Below are positions 21,020 to 29,125 of a DNA stretch of 36,343 nucleotides, one piece after another. The translations under genes were made by a program, and so were the position numbers. This stretch comes from Actinomadura rubrisoli (GTDB lineage: Bacteria; Actinomycetota; Actinomycetes; Streptosporangiales; Streptosporangiaceae): NCBI RefSeq assembly GCF_004349215.1, contig NZ_SMKU01000058.1, positions 1 through 36,343 on the forward strand, written 5' to 3'. Below the pieces are notes generated by a model. That model made no database searches, had not been told where the DNA came from, and was given only the letters and a program-made list of their open reading frames with translations. Numbering within the stretch: the stretch's first letter is position 1; each line of letters opens with the position of its first letter.

Positions 21020-22587
21020 CCGGTGTGGAGGGCCCGCTGGCCGCCCGCGTCCTGGACGCCCTTCTGCGCGAGGACTATGCCGGGCTCCGCCGCTTCATCG
21101 ACGCGCGGACCCTGAACCTTCCCGGCCGTCCGGTGCGGCTCTTGGACGCGCGTCCGCCCTTCCTTGCCGAACTCGTCGTGGACCCCGATCAGGGCCTTCG
21201 CCTACAGGACGTGTTCGCCGCCGTCCGCGCGCTGGCGGATCGACGGGACGACGTGGCGGCGTTCGAACGCGAGTGCCTGGACGCCCTGGCCGCGATCCGT
21301 CTGCACGAGGACGCGCGTCCGGCGGTGCACCGCCGCCTCGCACGGATCCCGGACGAGCTCCGGCGCGGTCCGGGCACGTTCTACGAGACCCTCGCCGCGT
21401 TCAACGACCATCCCGTCCACCCGACGAGCCGTGGGCGAGCGGGCCTCAGCATGACGGACGTGAGCCGGTACGCACCGGAGTTCGGCACCGCGTTCCCCCT
21501 GCGCTGGGCCTCGGTCCCCGGGCCGGACGTCACGCTCGCGGGGACGCTCCCCTGCTGGTGGCCCGGCGCCGCCGATGTCGGGCTGTGCCAGGGGGACGTG
21601 ATGTTTCCCGTCCATCCGCTCGCGGTCTCCAAGGTGCGCAAGGAGCCCGGCGTAACCATCGGCCCGGACCCCTACTTGCAGGTCACCCCCACGCTCTCGA
21701 TGCGGACGGTGGCGGCGGCACCGCTCGACCACCTGAAGATGCCTCTGCCCACGAGCACGCTCGGCCTGCGCAACCGCCGCACGATCGTGCCGGGCACGCT
21801 GCCGGACGGGGCGCTGGTCGAACGGATCCTGCGCCGCGTCCTTGAACAAGAAGGCAGCCCGGTCCTCCTCGCCGACGAGCAGACATACGGCCACACGCAT
21901 TCGCCTCTGATGGGCTTCCTCGTACGGCGATTCCCGGCGGAGACGGCGCGCGCGCACATCGTCCCGGTCGCCGCGCTGCTGGCCGAGGCTCCCGACGGTG
22001 GGCATGTGATCGAGCGGTGGGACGTCCAGGACCTCTTCGGCGCCTACTTGTCGGCGCTCCTGTCCTGGAACGTCACCCTGTTCCGCTACGGCATCGCCTT
22101 GGAGGCGCACCAGCAGAACGTGGCGCTCGTCCTCGACGACGGGCCGCTCCGCATCCTGCTCAAGGACAACGACGGAGCGCTGATCGACCCCGACCGGCTG
22201 CGCGACCGGCTCGCGCCGTGCCCCGGCGCCGACCCGCGCGACCTCATCGACCGGCGGATGACGACGCGCGACCCCGAGGCGCTCGCCCGCGTGTTCACCA
22301 CCATCACCCTGCACCTGTGCGCCGCCGCCCCCGCCGCCGGCCTCGCCGAGCGGGGGCTCCTCCCCTGGCGCACCGGCGTGGCGATGATCCGCGAACGGCT
22401 CGACGCCGCCCTCGGGCCGGACGAGGCGTTCCTGCGCTCCCGGACGCTGGACGCGGACGCGCTGCCGGGCAAGGCCATGGTCACCGCCGGGACCCTCGTC
22501 GACAAGACCAGGACCGGCGCCGCCGACATCAACAAGCACTACGGCCCGCCGGGGCCGAACTACCTACGGGACGCGACTTGCTGCTGA
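21016..22587 (+). CDS. IucA/IucC-family NRPS-independent siderophore synthetase 1 (PvsB-like position)
   Basis: 523-residue NIS synthetase that activates a carboxylate as an adenylate and joins it to an amine or alcohol in siderophore assembly. Motifs in order are DHPVHPTSRGR (131-141; the usual Lys is Arg), the SxRT-like PTLSMRT and KMPLPTSTLGLRNRR block (about 228-254), EAHQQNVALVLDDG (about 364-377) and ILLKDNDGALI (about 379-389). The IucA/IucC palm and the C-terminal FhuF-like region are both present; the length is at the short end of the family. GTG 21016 overlaps the ATP-grasp stop, and the 3' end overlaps the second synthetase by 10 bp, so coupled translation is likely. The carboxylate specificity (citrate or 2-oxoglutarate) cannot be read by eye. 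Confidence 0.9.
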   Translation: MTGVEGPLAARVLDALLREDYAGLRRFIDARTLNLPGRPVRLLDARPPFLAELVVDPDQGLRLQDVFAAVRALADRRDDVAAFERECLDALAAIRLHEDARPAVHRRLARIPDELRRGPGTFYETLAAFNDHPVHPTSRGRAGLSMTDVSRYAPEFGTAFPLRWASVPGPDVTLAGTLPCWWPGAADVGLCQGDVMFPVHPLAVSKVRKEPGVTIGPDPYLQVTPTLSMRTVAAAPLDHLKMPLPTSTLGLRNRRTIVPGTLPDGALVERILRRVLEQEGSPVLLADEQTYGHTHSPLMGFLVRRFPAETARAHIVPVAALLAEAPDGGHVIERWDVQDLFGAYLSALLSWNVTLFRYGIALEAHQQNVALVLDDGPLRILLKDNDGALIDPDRLRDRLAPCPGADPRDLIDRRMTTRDPEALARVFTTITLHLCAAAPAAGLAERGLLPWRTGVAMIRERLDAALGPDEAFLRSRTLDADALPGKAMVTAGTLVDKTRTGAADINKHYGPPGPNYLRDATCC

Positions 22588-24185
22588 CAGAACCGGGCCT
22601 CACCGCCGCCGAGGCCACCTCGACCGCGCTGCTCAACTGCCTGATCCGGGAGGTCTGCGCCCCCGAGCAGCAGGTGTGGCCGGGCGCCTCGCGGCTGGTC
22701 GTGCGGCTGCCCCGGGCGGGCGTCGTCCTGCGCACGGGCCTCGCCCGCCCGCCCTCGGGCCCCACGTACCGCCTGACGGCGCCGTACGAGGAGCAGCGCG
22801 ACGACGACTGGATCCCGGTGCCCTGGGACCGCCTGGCCGATCTCGTCGCCGGAGAGCTCGAACTGGCGACGGGTCACCCGAACCCCGAGTTCCTCGCGCA
22901 GGTGGGCGACAGCCACACCGCGCTGTCCGCCATCATCGCCGCACGCGGGGACTCCCTCCCCGAGGACGGACGGTACGTCGCGTCCGAGCAGGCCCTTGTG
23001 GCGGGGCACCGTTTCCACCCGTCCCCGAAGGCGCGCCAAGGGGCGCCCAGCGAATGGCTCCGGTACGCGCCCGAGACCCGTTCCCGGTTCCGGCCGCATT
23101 GGCTGGCCGTCCGGGACGACCTTGTCGCCGAGGAGGGCGCGCCGGACGCGTTCACGGCGCTGGAGGCCCACGCGCCGGACGCGCCGGCAGGGCACAGGCT
23201 CCTGCCCGTCCATCCCTGGCAGTTCGCCCTCCTCGCCAACCGTCCGCTCCTACGCCGCGCCCTGGCGGAGAACCTCATCGTCGACTTGGGACAGTCCGGC
23301 GCCGAAGCGCTGCCCACATCGTCCGTCCGCACGGCCTACCTGCCGGACGCCGACCTGTTCTGCAAGTTCAGCCTGGATGTGCGCATCACCAACTGCGTCC
23401 GGAAGAACGCCTGGTACGAGCTGTCCGGAGCGGTCGTCCTCAACGACCTCCTCCCGCGCATCTTCACCGGGCTCGGCGCCACGCTCCTCGCCGAGCCCGC
23501 CTACCGGAGCGCCGCGCTCGCCGACCGCCGCCTGTACGAGGGTCTGGGCGTGATCGTGCGGCAGGGCGTCAAGGGCCTGCCCGGCACGCCGCTCCTTGCC
23601 GGTGCCTTGGCCGACCCCTACAGCACCTTCCTCGCGGACCTGCCCGCCCTCTCGACCCCGGACGGCGCCCTCGCCTGGTGGGACGCCTATGTCGCGCACG
23701 TGGCGCCGCCCGTCCTGCGCGCGTACCTGGACCACGGCATCGTCCTCGAACCGCACCTGCAGAACGTCCTCATCTGCGTGGACGCCGAGGGCATGCCCGT
23801 CCACGCCGCGTTCCGCGACCTTGAGGGGACCAAGCTCACCGAGGGCCGCTGGGACCTGTCCGGCCTCCCCGCCCGCGTCGCCGAGGGCCTCACCTACGCC
23901 TCCGACCGCGGCTGGAACCGCGTCGTCTACTGCCTCCTCGTCAACCACCTCACCGAGATAGCGGCGGCCGTCGCCGACCTGCATCCGTCCCTGGACGCCG
24001 CGCTCTGGGACGCCGCCCGCGGGCACTTCTCCGCCCGCGACGGGCACCCGCAGGTCCGCGCGCTGCTCGCCGGGGTGCCGCTGCCCGCGAAGGCCAACCT
24101 GCGCACCCGCTGGTCCCGGACGGCCGACCGGGGCGCCGCCTACGTCCCCGCCCCCAACCCGCTCGCCGCGCCGATGCCGCTATGA
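22578..24185 (+). CDS. IucA/IucC-family NRPS-independent siderophore synthetase 2 (PvsD-like position)
   Basis: 535-residue second NIS synthetase. The nucleotide and substrate motifs are well kept: GHRFHPSPKARQG (about 144-156), LLPVHPWQF (about 209-217), LPTSSVRTAYLP (about 247-258), KFSLDVRITNCVRKN (about 265-279), VLEPHLQNVLICVD (about 391-404) and AAFRDLEGTKL (about 411-421). It differs clearly from the first synthetase in its catalytic segments, so the two probably carry out different condensations. The start is taken as TTG 22578, the first in-frame start near the end of the previous gene (10-bp overlap), with GGGA about 8 nt before it. The frame is open far upstream, but only as a shadow of synthetase 1. 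ATGA overlap with the decarboxylase follows. Confidence 0.9.
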   Translation: MLLTEPGLTAAEATSTALLNCLIREVCAPEQQVWPGASRLVVRLPRAGVVLRTGLARPPSGPTYRLTAPYEEQRDDDWIPVPWDRLADLVAGELELATGHPNPEFLAQVGDSHTALSAIIAARGDSLPEDGRYVASEQALVAGHRFHPSPKARQGAPSEWLRYAPETRSRFRPHWLAVRDDLVAEEGAPDAFTALEAHAPDAPAGHRLLPVHPWQFALLANRPLLRRALAENLIVDLGQSGAEALPTSSVRTAYLPDADLFCKFSLDVRITNCVRKNAWYELSGAVVLNDLLPRIFTGLGATLLAEPAYRSAALADRRLYEGLGVIVRQGVKGLPGTPLLAGALADPYSTFLADLPALSTPDGALAWWDAYVAHVAPPVLRAYLDHGIVLEPHLQNVLICVDAEGMPVHAAFRDLEGTKLTEGRWDLSGLPARVAEGLTYASDRGWNRVVYCLLVNHLTEIAAAVADLHPSLDAALWDAARGHFSARDGHPQVRALLAGVPLPAKANLRTRWSRTADRGAAYVPAPNPLAAPMPL

Positions 24186-25288
24186 ACCCCGAATTCGCCC
24201 GCGGCCTCGGCCGCTACCCGGCCTACGTCTACGACCTGCGCGGCCTCGCCGACCACGCCCGCGCCGTCCGCGCCGCGCTGGGCCCCACGGAGCTGTTCTA
24301 CGCCGCCAAGGCGAACCCCGACGCGGAGATCCTCCGCGCCCTCGCACCCCACGTGGACGGCGTGGAGGTGTCGTCCGGCGGCGAGCTGGCCCACGTCCGC
24401 AGGACGCTCCCACACGCGCGCCTAGCCTTCGGCGGCCCGGGCAAGACCGACGAGGAACTCGCCCAGGCCCTCGCCCTGAACGCCGAACGCATCCACGTGG
24501 AGAGCCCCCGCGAGCTGTCCCGCCTGGCGGACCTGGGCCCCGCCGACGTCCTCCTCCGCGCCAACCTCCCGTTCACCGCGCCCAACGCCGTCCTCACCAT
24601 GAGCGGCCCCTTCGGCATGGACGAGGAGGCCCTCAACGAGTGCGCCCGCCGTATCGCGGACACGCCCCACATCACGCTCCGGGGCGTCCACGCGCATCTG
24701 GCCTCCGGCCTGGACGCCCCCGCGATGCTCGACCTGGCCCGTCAGATCACCTCCTGGGCGCTCCCCTGGCTGCGCGCCCAAGGCGTCCGCGCCCCCGAGG
24801 TCAACCTCGGCGGCGGGATGGCCGTGGACTACACCGACCCGCACGCCCGCTTCGACTGGACGACCTACGGCGCCGAGCTCCCCTCGTCCTCCCGCCAGGC
24901 GCTCCCCCCGCCCGTGCTCCGCATCGAGCCGGGCCGCGCCATCACCGCCTACCACGGCTGGTACGTCACCGACGTCCTCGACGTGAAGACCACCCGGGGC
25001 GCGACGTACGTCATCGTCCGCGGCGGCACCCACCACCTGAGGACCCCCGCCGCGAAGGGCCACGACCAGCCCTTCGACGTCGTCACACCGCACGGGCCGC
25101 CCACCACGACCGCGACCCTGGTGGGCCAGCTCTGCACGCCCAAGGACGTGCTGGCCCGCGAAGTCCCCGTCCCGTCCCTCGCTCCCGGCGACGTGGTGGC
25201 GTTCGGCATGGCGGGCGCCTACGCGTGGAACATCTCGCACCGCGACTTCCTCATGCACCCGGCGCCCGCGTTCCACTACCTGCGCTAG
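24182..25288 (+). CDS. PLP-dependent fold-type III amino acid decarboxylase, PvsE/SbnH-like
   Basis: 368-residue decarboxylase of the ornithine/diaminopimelate decarboxylase (alanine racemase-like barrel) family. The PLP lysine is Lys43 in FYAAKANPDAEIL; the barrel contains GVHAHLASGLDA (about 164-175), NLGGGMAVDYTDP (about 207-219) and the phosphate-binding EPGRAITAYHGWYV (about 251-264). The C-terminal domain has GQLCTPKDVLAREV (about 316-329), which supplies the active-site Cys and Asp, and VAFGMAGAYAWN. In siderophore operons such enzymes make an amine building block (ethanolamine from a seryl intermediate with PvsE, diaminoethane with SbnH). Its ATG overlaps the previous stop (ATGA). It ends the operon, converging on the DinB-like gene seven bases away. 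Confidence 0.9.
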   Translation: MNPEFARGLGRYPAYVYDLRGLADHARAVRAALGPTELFYAAKANPDAEILRALAPHVDGVEVSSGGELAHVRRTLPHARLAFGGPGKTDEELAQALALNAERIHVESPRELSRLADLGPADVLLRANLPFTAPNAVLTMSGPFGMDEEALNECARRIADTPHITLRGVHAHLASGLDAPAMLDLARQITSWALPWLRAQGVRAPEVNLGGGMAVDYTDPHARFDWTTYGAELPSSSRQALPPPVLRIEPGRAITAYHGWYVTDVLDVKTTRGATYVIVRGGTHHLRTPAAKGHDQPFDVVTPHGPPTTTATLVGQLCTPKDVLAREVPVPSLAPGDVVAFGMAGAYAWNISHRDFLMHPAPAFHYLR

Positions 25289-25295
25289 ATGCCGT

Positions 25296-25925
25296 TCATT
25301 CTCGGGGGGCTCCGTTCCAGCGCCATTCGGTCAGCCGAGGACGTCCGGGGAGGACGCCGCGTCCGGTGGCCCACAGGAGCGTGGGCCAGGGCACCGTGGT
25401 CTGCGGAGCGTCCGGAAACAGCCGGGCGAGCACCCGCGAGCACAGGTCGCCGGGCGGCTCCCAGGCGAGTCCGAGGCCCTCGGCCATGTCATGCATGTGA
25501 ACCAGGGTCTCCACGATTCCCATCGCCGCGAAACCCTCTGGGTCGGAGGCGCCGTACCCGTGATAGGCCAGGCTGTCGGACGGCGTCGTCCGCACCATCG
25601 CGACCAGCAGCGCGCTGCACGCCTCCAACACTCGCATCAGCCCGTCGGGTCCGGCGTCCCGATCCGCGTGGATGACGTTGTGGGGCCCACCGGGTCGCCG
25701 GGGCACCCACACGAAGGGCAGCACGCCGTCCTCCGGCTGGTGCTTGGAGCCGAGTTGAGCGGCGTAGGCGAAGAGGTCGTCACTCAGGTGCTCGACCGTC
25801 TCCCAGCAGGTCCATACAAGGGAACCGGCCCTGCTGTCCCAGGCGTCCGGTGAAGCCTTCCTCAGCGTGGCAACGGCGAGCCGAACGGCCTGATCGAGGT
25901 CGTCGGCGGTGATGTGTCCAGACAT
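25296..25925 (-). CDS. DinB/mycothiol-dependent maleylpyruvate isomerase-like protein
   Basis: 209-residue protein resembling the DinB/MDMPI helical-bundle superfamily. Supporting segments are the N-terminal DLDQAVRLAVATLRKASPDAWDSRAG, the TCWETVEHLSDDLFAYAAQLG helix with its likely metal histidine, and the later VETLVHMHDMAEGLGLAWEPP, which supplies two further histidines. This three-histidine pattern is typical of mycothiol-dependent enzymes of actinobacteria. The actual reaction is unknown; isomerase is only a family label. ATG 25925 (MSGHITADDL) fits the family start, although its ribosome site is weak. It lies between the siderophore operon (convergent) and the acyl-CoA synthetase (divergent) and shows no link with either. 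Confidence 0.75.
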   Translation of the reverse strand: MSGHITADDLDQAVRLAVATLRKASPDAWDSRAGSLVWTCWETVEHLSDDLFAYAAQLGSKHQPEDGVLPFVWVPRRPGGPHNVIHADRDAGPDGLMRVLEACSALLVAMVRTTPSDSLAYHGYGASDPEGFAAMGIVETLVHMHDMAEGLGLAWEPPGDLCSRVLARLFPDAPQTTVPWPTLLWATGRGVLPGRPRLTEWRWNGAPRE

Positions 25926-25983
25926 GGCAGGACCGTACCCGGCTCCACCAACGCGCGCCGCGCGCACCGGGACGACCAAACTG

Positions 25984-26010
25984 TGGACATTCAGGTGACC
26001 CTCCCAATAT
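25984..26010 (+). promoter_or_regulatory. Weak promoter candidate for the acyl-CoA synthetase gene
   Basis: TGGACA (25984-25989) resembles a -35, and CAATAT (26005-26010) a -10, at a short 15-bp spacing. They lie in the only AT-richer stretch before the GTG at 26101. The call is tentative. Confidence 0.25.
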
Positions 26011-26100
26011 CCAAGTGAAACCCGGGTATGCCTCTCGATCGTCCGTGGGACGGCAACCGCGGCCTCGCGAGGGGCCCGGATTCACAAGAGGAGAGGTTCA

Positions 26101-27717
26101 GTGGCGCTGCTCGACCGGGTGCGTTCGTTCGCGAGCTTCGGAGCACGGGCGACCCGCGCCGTGCGCGATGCCGGGATGCTCAGCCCGGTGCGTCCCGACC
26201 GGGCGGCCCGGCTGCTGTTCCCCTACGCGCGGTTCGGCCCGGTGCCGGCCACGATCGGCGCGATGGCGGCCCTGCGCTTTCCCGGCCGCCCGGCGCTGAT
26301 CGACGAGCAGGGCGTGCTCACCTACGCGGAGCTGGAACGGCGGGCGGCCGCGCTGGCCACCGCGCTCCGCGACCGCGTGGGCGACGGGCGGATCGGCGTC
26401 CTGTGCCGCAACCACCGCGGCTTCGTCGAGACGCTCCTCGCGGCCTCCCGGCTCGGCAACGACGTGGTGCTCCTCAACACCGACTCCTCCGCGATCCAGC
26501 TGGGCCAGGTCGCCGAACGCGAGGGCGTCGGCCTCCTCGTCCACGACGCGGAGTTCGGGGACGTCGTCGACGAGTCCTCGTTCACCGGCCGGCGCGTCCT
26601 CGCCTGGACCGACACCGGCCAGGCCGGGCAGGAGAGCGGGCACGAGACCGTCGAGGAGCTGGCGACGGTGACCGAGCCCGAGCCGCTCAGCCCCGGCCGC
26701 ACCAGCAACGTGATCGTGATGACGTCGGGCACCACGGGCACGCCGAAGGGCGCGCGGCACGACCTCTCGCTGTCCTCGCTGCTCCCCGTAGCGCTCAGCC
26801 ACATGATGCGCGTCCCGGTGCGCTCCGGGGCGCCGATCGTGATCGCGCCGCCGCTCTTCCACATCCTGGGGTTCGCGTACACGACGGTGGGGCTCGCCAT
26901 GGGGATGCCGCTGGTGCTGTCGCGCCGCTTCGACGCGTCCGAGACCCTCCAGGCGATCGTGGCGTGCGAGGCGGAGGCGCTGGTCGCGGTGCCGGTGATG
27001 CTCCAGCGGCTGCTGGACGTCCCGGACCGTCCGCGCACGCCGTCCCTCCGCGTGGTCGTCAGCGGCGGGGCCGCGCTGCACCCGCACCTGTCGGATGCGT
27101 TCATGGACGCGTTCGGCGACGTGCTGGTCAACGTGTACGGCGCGACGGAGACCGGCTGGGCCACGATCGCCACGCCCGGCGACCTGCGGGCGGCGCCGGG
27201 AACGGTCGGGAAGCCGTCGTTCCGGCTCACGATCAGGATCCTGGACGAGCACGGCCGGGAGGTCCCGCGCGGGACGACCGGCGAGATCTACACCGGCGGC
27301 GGGCTGCGGTTCGCCGGCTACACCGGAGGCGGCGGCAGGCGGGTCCTGGACGGCCTGACGAGCACGGGCGACCTCGGCCACTTCGACGGGGCGGGGCGGC
27401 TGTTCATCGACGGGCGCGCCGACGACATGATCGTCTCCGGTGGGGAGAACGTGTTCCCCGGCGAGGTGGAGAACCTGCTCGGCGGGCATCCCGGCGTCGC
27501 GGAGGTGTCGGTGGTCGGGGTGGACGACGAGAAGTTCGGCAAGCGGCTGGCGGCGTACGTGGTGCGCGCGCCGGGCGCCGAGGTGAGCGAGGACGACCTC
27601 AAGGCGCACGTGAGGAAGCACCTGGCCCGCTACAAGGTCCCGAGGGACGTCCGGTTCGTCCGCGCCCTGCCCCGCACCAGCACCGGCAAGATCAAGGCCG
27701 GGTCTCTGGACGGCTGA
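26101..27717 (+). CDS. AMP-binding acyl-CoA synthetase/ligase
   Basis: 538-residue adenylate-forming enzyme of the acyl-CoA synthetase class, which activates a carboxylic acid with ATP and transfers it to CoA. Core motifs are present: A3 MTSGTTGTPKGA (about 207-218), A5 NVYGATETGW (about 345-354), A8 STGDLGHFDGAGRLFIDGR (about 421-439) with the hinge DDMI, and A10 LPRTSTGKIKAG (about 524-535) with the catalytic lysine. The N-terminal 60 residues resemble long-chain or fatty-acid CoA synthetases of actinomycetes (PVPATIGAMAALRFP). The acyl substrate is not predictable. GTG 26101 has AGGAGAGG about 5 nt upstream. Nothing links it to the siderophore operon apart from proximity. Confidence 0.88.
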   Translation: MALLDRVRSFASFGARATRAVRDAGMLSPVRPDRAARLLFPYARFGPVPATIGAMAALRFPGRPALIDEQGVLTYAELERRAAALATALRDRVGDGRIGVLCRNHRGFVETLLAASRLGNDVVLLNTDSSAIQLGQVAEREGVGLLVHDAEFGDVVDESSFTGRRVLAWTDTGQAGQESGHETVEELATVTEPEPLSPGRTSNVIVMTSGTTGTPKGARHDLSLSSLLPVALSHMMRVPVRSGAPIVIAPPLFHILGFAYTTVGLAMGMPLVLSRRFDASETLQAIVACEAEALVAVPVMLQRLLDVPDRPRTPSLRVVVSGGAALHPHLSDAFMDAFGDVLVNVYGATETGWATIATPGDLRAAPGTVGKPSFRLTIRILDEHGREVPRGTTGEIYTGGGLRFAGYTGGGGRRVLDGLTSTGDLGHFDGAGRLFIDGRADDMIVSGGENVFPGEVENLLGGHPGVAEVSVVGVDDEKFGKRLAAYVVRAPGAEVSEDDLKAHVRKHLARYKVPRDVRFVRALPRTSTGKIKAGSLDG

Positions 27718-27818
27718 CCCGCCGGCACGCCGACGGCTCGGGCGGCCCCGGGGGCAGCGCCCGGGCCCGGGCCGCGGGGGGCTCGGGCACCGCCCGGATC
27801 ACGCGGCTCAGGCCCGGC

Positions 27819-28127
27819 TCAGGCCGCGCCGGCGCGGTCCTTGGCGGCCATGCAGATGCGGGCCAGGTCGTTGAGCGCGTCGGCGCGGCGCTCGTCCAGG
27901 CTGCGGCCGTCATCGGCCGACGCCTCCGCGAGCGTGTCGATGACCAGGGAGAACACCGGCCATTCGGCGGGCGCGATGGCGCCCTGGAAGTCGGCGCCGC
28001 CGGCCAGGTCGTCCAGGTCGAGGTTGCGGGCGAAGGTGGCGAGGGCGGCCTCGGCCGCCACGACGCCGATGCGCATCGCCAGCGCGGCCGGCTCGCGATC
28101 GAGGGAGCGCACGGTGCTTGGACCCAT
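27819..28127 (-). CDS. 102-residue acidic helical protein behind an SOS-type box, unknown
   Basis: I do not recognise this family. The product is a soluble, mainly helical, Ala-rich and acidic protein (LDREPAALAMRIGVVAAEAALATF..., NLDLDDLAGGADFQ, DERRADALNDLARICMAAKDRAG) with one cysteine and no signal or membrane segment. ATG 28127 is chosen; a TTG at 28136 is also possible and would sit at about the predicted transcription start. A near-perfect LexA-type palindrome (28161-28176) lies 34 bp upstream, which suggests DNA-damage induction. The gene is downstream of the methyltransferase on the same strand and converges with the acyl-CoA synthetase; the 101-bp gap between stops is GC-rich and can form imperfect stems (around 27739-27773). 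Confidence 0.65.
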   Translation of the reverse strand: MGPSTVRSLDREPAALAMRIGVVAAEAALATFARNLDLDDLAGGADFQGAIAPAEWPVFSLVIDTLAEASADDGRSLDERRADALNDLARICMAAKDRAGAA

Positions 28128-28160
28128 GGCCGACAACCTAGAACATACGAGCGACCGCCG

Positions 28161-28176
28161 TCGAACGTTTGCTCGA
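28161..28176 (-). promoter_or_regulatory. LexA (SOS) box candidate
   Basis: TCGAACGTTTGCTCGA matches 11 of the 12 defined positions of the actinobacterial SOS box TCGAAC-N4-GTTCGA. It lies 34 bp upstream of the 102-residue gene and just after the methyltransferase stop. A TATGTT at 28147-28142 (leftward) could be the -10 of the controlled promoter. Confidence 0.65.
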
Positions 28177-28203
28177 AAAACCTGGAACGGGTTCGCGGGG
28201 CGC

Positions 28204-28983
28204 TCAGCCCGCGATCGCGTGCTGGAAGAGGTGGCTGTGCGTGAAGTGCAGCTCGCCGTCGGCCTTGCTCGGACGCATCCCCGTCGCGGGGCCGCCCGCC
28301 AGCTCGTCCTCCAGCTCCTCGCGGATCCGGGACGCGGTGTCGGCGGGGGTCCGGGAGAGCTCCAGCCATGGCTGGAGCGGCCGGACGAAGTCGAACGCCT
28401 CGGCCCGCTTCACCTCCGCCCCAGCGGCGGTGACGAGGCCGGCGACCTCGGCGGCGGTGAGCATCGTGCCGTGCGAGGGGTCGCGGAGGCGCTCGATGCG
28501 GTCGGGGTCGCCCTTCACCCCCTCCGGGCGGACGAGGTCGGCGATGATCAGCGCGGCGCCGGGACGGCTGACGCGGGCCATCTCCTTCACGACGGCGGCG
28601 GGATCGGCGACCTGGTGCAGCGAGAAGCGCGTGACGACGAGCGTGAACGACCGGTCGAGGTAGGGCAGGGCGGTGGCGTCGCCGTGGGTGAAGGTGACGT
28701 TGGTGACGCCGTCGCGGTCGACCGCGCGCTTGCCCTCGGCGAGCATCGCCGGGGTGAGGTCGAGGGCCGTCACGTGCCGGACGCGGCGGGCGATCACGCG
28801 GGAGACGAGGGCGGTGCCGGCGGCGACCTCCAGGACGACGTCCTCTTGGTCGAGCTCCGGTTCCATGAACCGGACGAGCCGCTCCAGGTGGCGGGTGAAC
28901 GCGACGTTCAGCCGGGGATCGGCGAACCCCTCCGCCTGCTCGGAGAACTCCCGTACGACCTTCTCGTCATGGGTCACCGTCAC
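28204..28983 (-). CDS. Class I SAM-dependent methyltransferase
   Basis: 259-residue methyltransferase with the class I fold. Motif I is VVLEVAAGTALVSRVIA (about 48-64), followed by the acidic VTALDLTPAMLAEGKR (about 70-85), the FTHGDATALPYLDRSFTLVVTRFSLHQVADP block (motifs II-III, about 98-128) and SRPGAALIIADLVRPEG (about 138-154). The pattern is of the UbiE/COQ5-like group, which acts on small molecules or quinones, but the substrate is unknown. GTG 28983 is chosen because GGGAGG lies 5 nt before it. An imperfect promoter region (28984-29060) contains a GTTCACC direct repeat. It separates the SOS-box gene from adnB. Confidence 0.85.
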   Translation of the reverse strand: MTVTHDEKVVREFSEQAEGFADPRLNVAFTRHLERLVRFMEPELDQEDVVLEVAAGTALVSRVIARRVRHVTALDLTPAMLAEGKRAVDRDGVTNVTFTHGDATALPYLDRSFTLVVTRFSLHQVADPAAVVKEMARVSRPGAALIIADLVRPEGVKGDPDRIERLRDPSHGTMLTAAEVAGLVTAAGAEVKRAEAFDFVRPLQPWLELSRTPADTASRIREELEDELAGGPATGMRPSKADGELHFTHSHLFQHAIAG

Positions 28984-29057
28984 GCCGCCTCCCTCGAAGT
29001 GTTGCCCGGATCATCCCCGAAAGAACGCATGGTGAACAGAGGTGAACGTGACACATC

Positions 29058-29077
29058 GCCCGGCGTGCCCGCCGGGC
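29058..29077. repeat. Hairpin after adnB
   Basis: GCCCGGCG (29058-29065) and CGCCGGGC (29070-29077) form an 8-bp stem with a four-base loop, 49 bp downstream of the adnB stop. It may be the terminator of the adnA-adnB transcript, but no T-run follows. Confidence 0.4.
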
Positions 29078-29125
29078 GTGCACGGGGGCGCGGCGGGCAT
29101 GCGCGGGGCGCGGCGGCGGTCGGGC

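Noticed and set aside
26101..27717. AMP-binding enzyme as a siderophore adenylation enzyme
   Set aside because: Motifs are those of acyl-CoA synthetases, no carrier protein or NRPS domains are present, and a leftward gene separates it from the operon.
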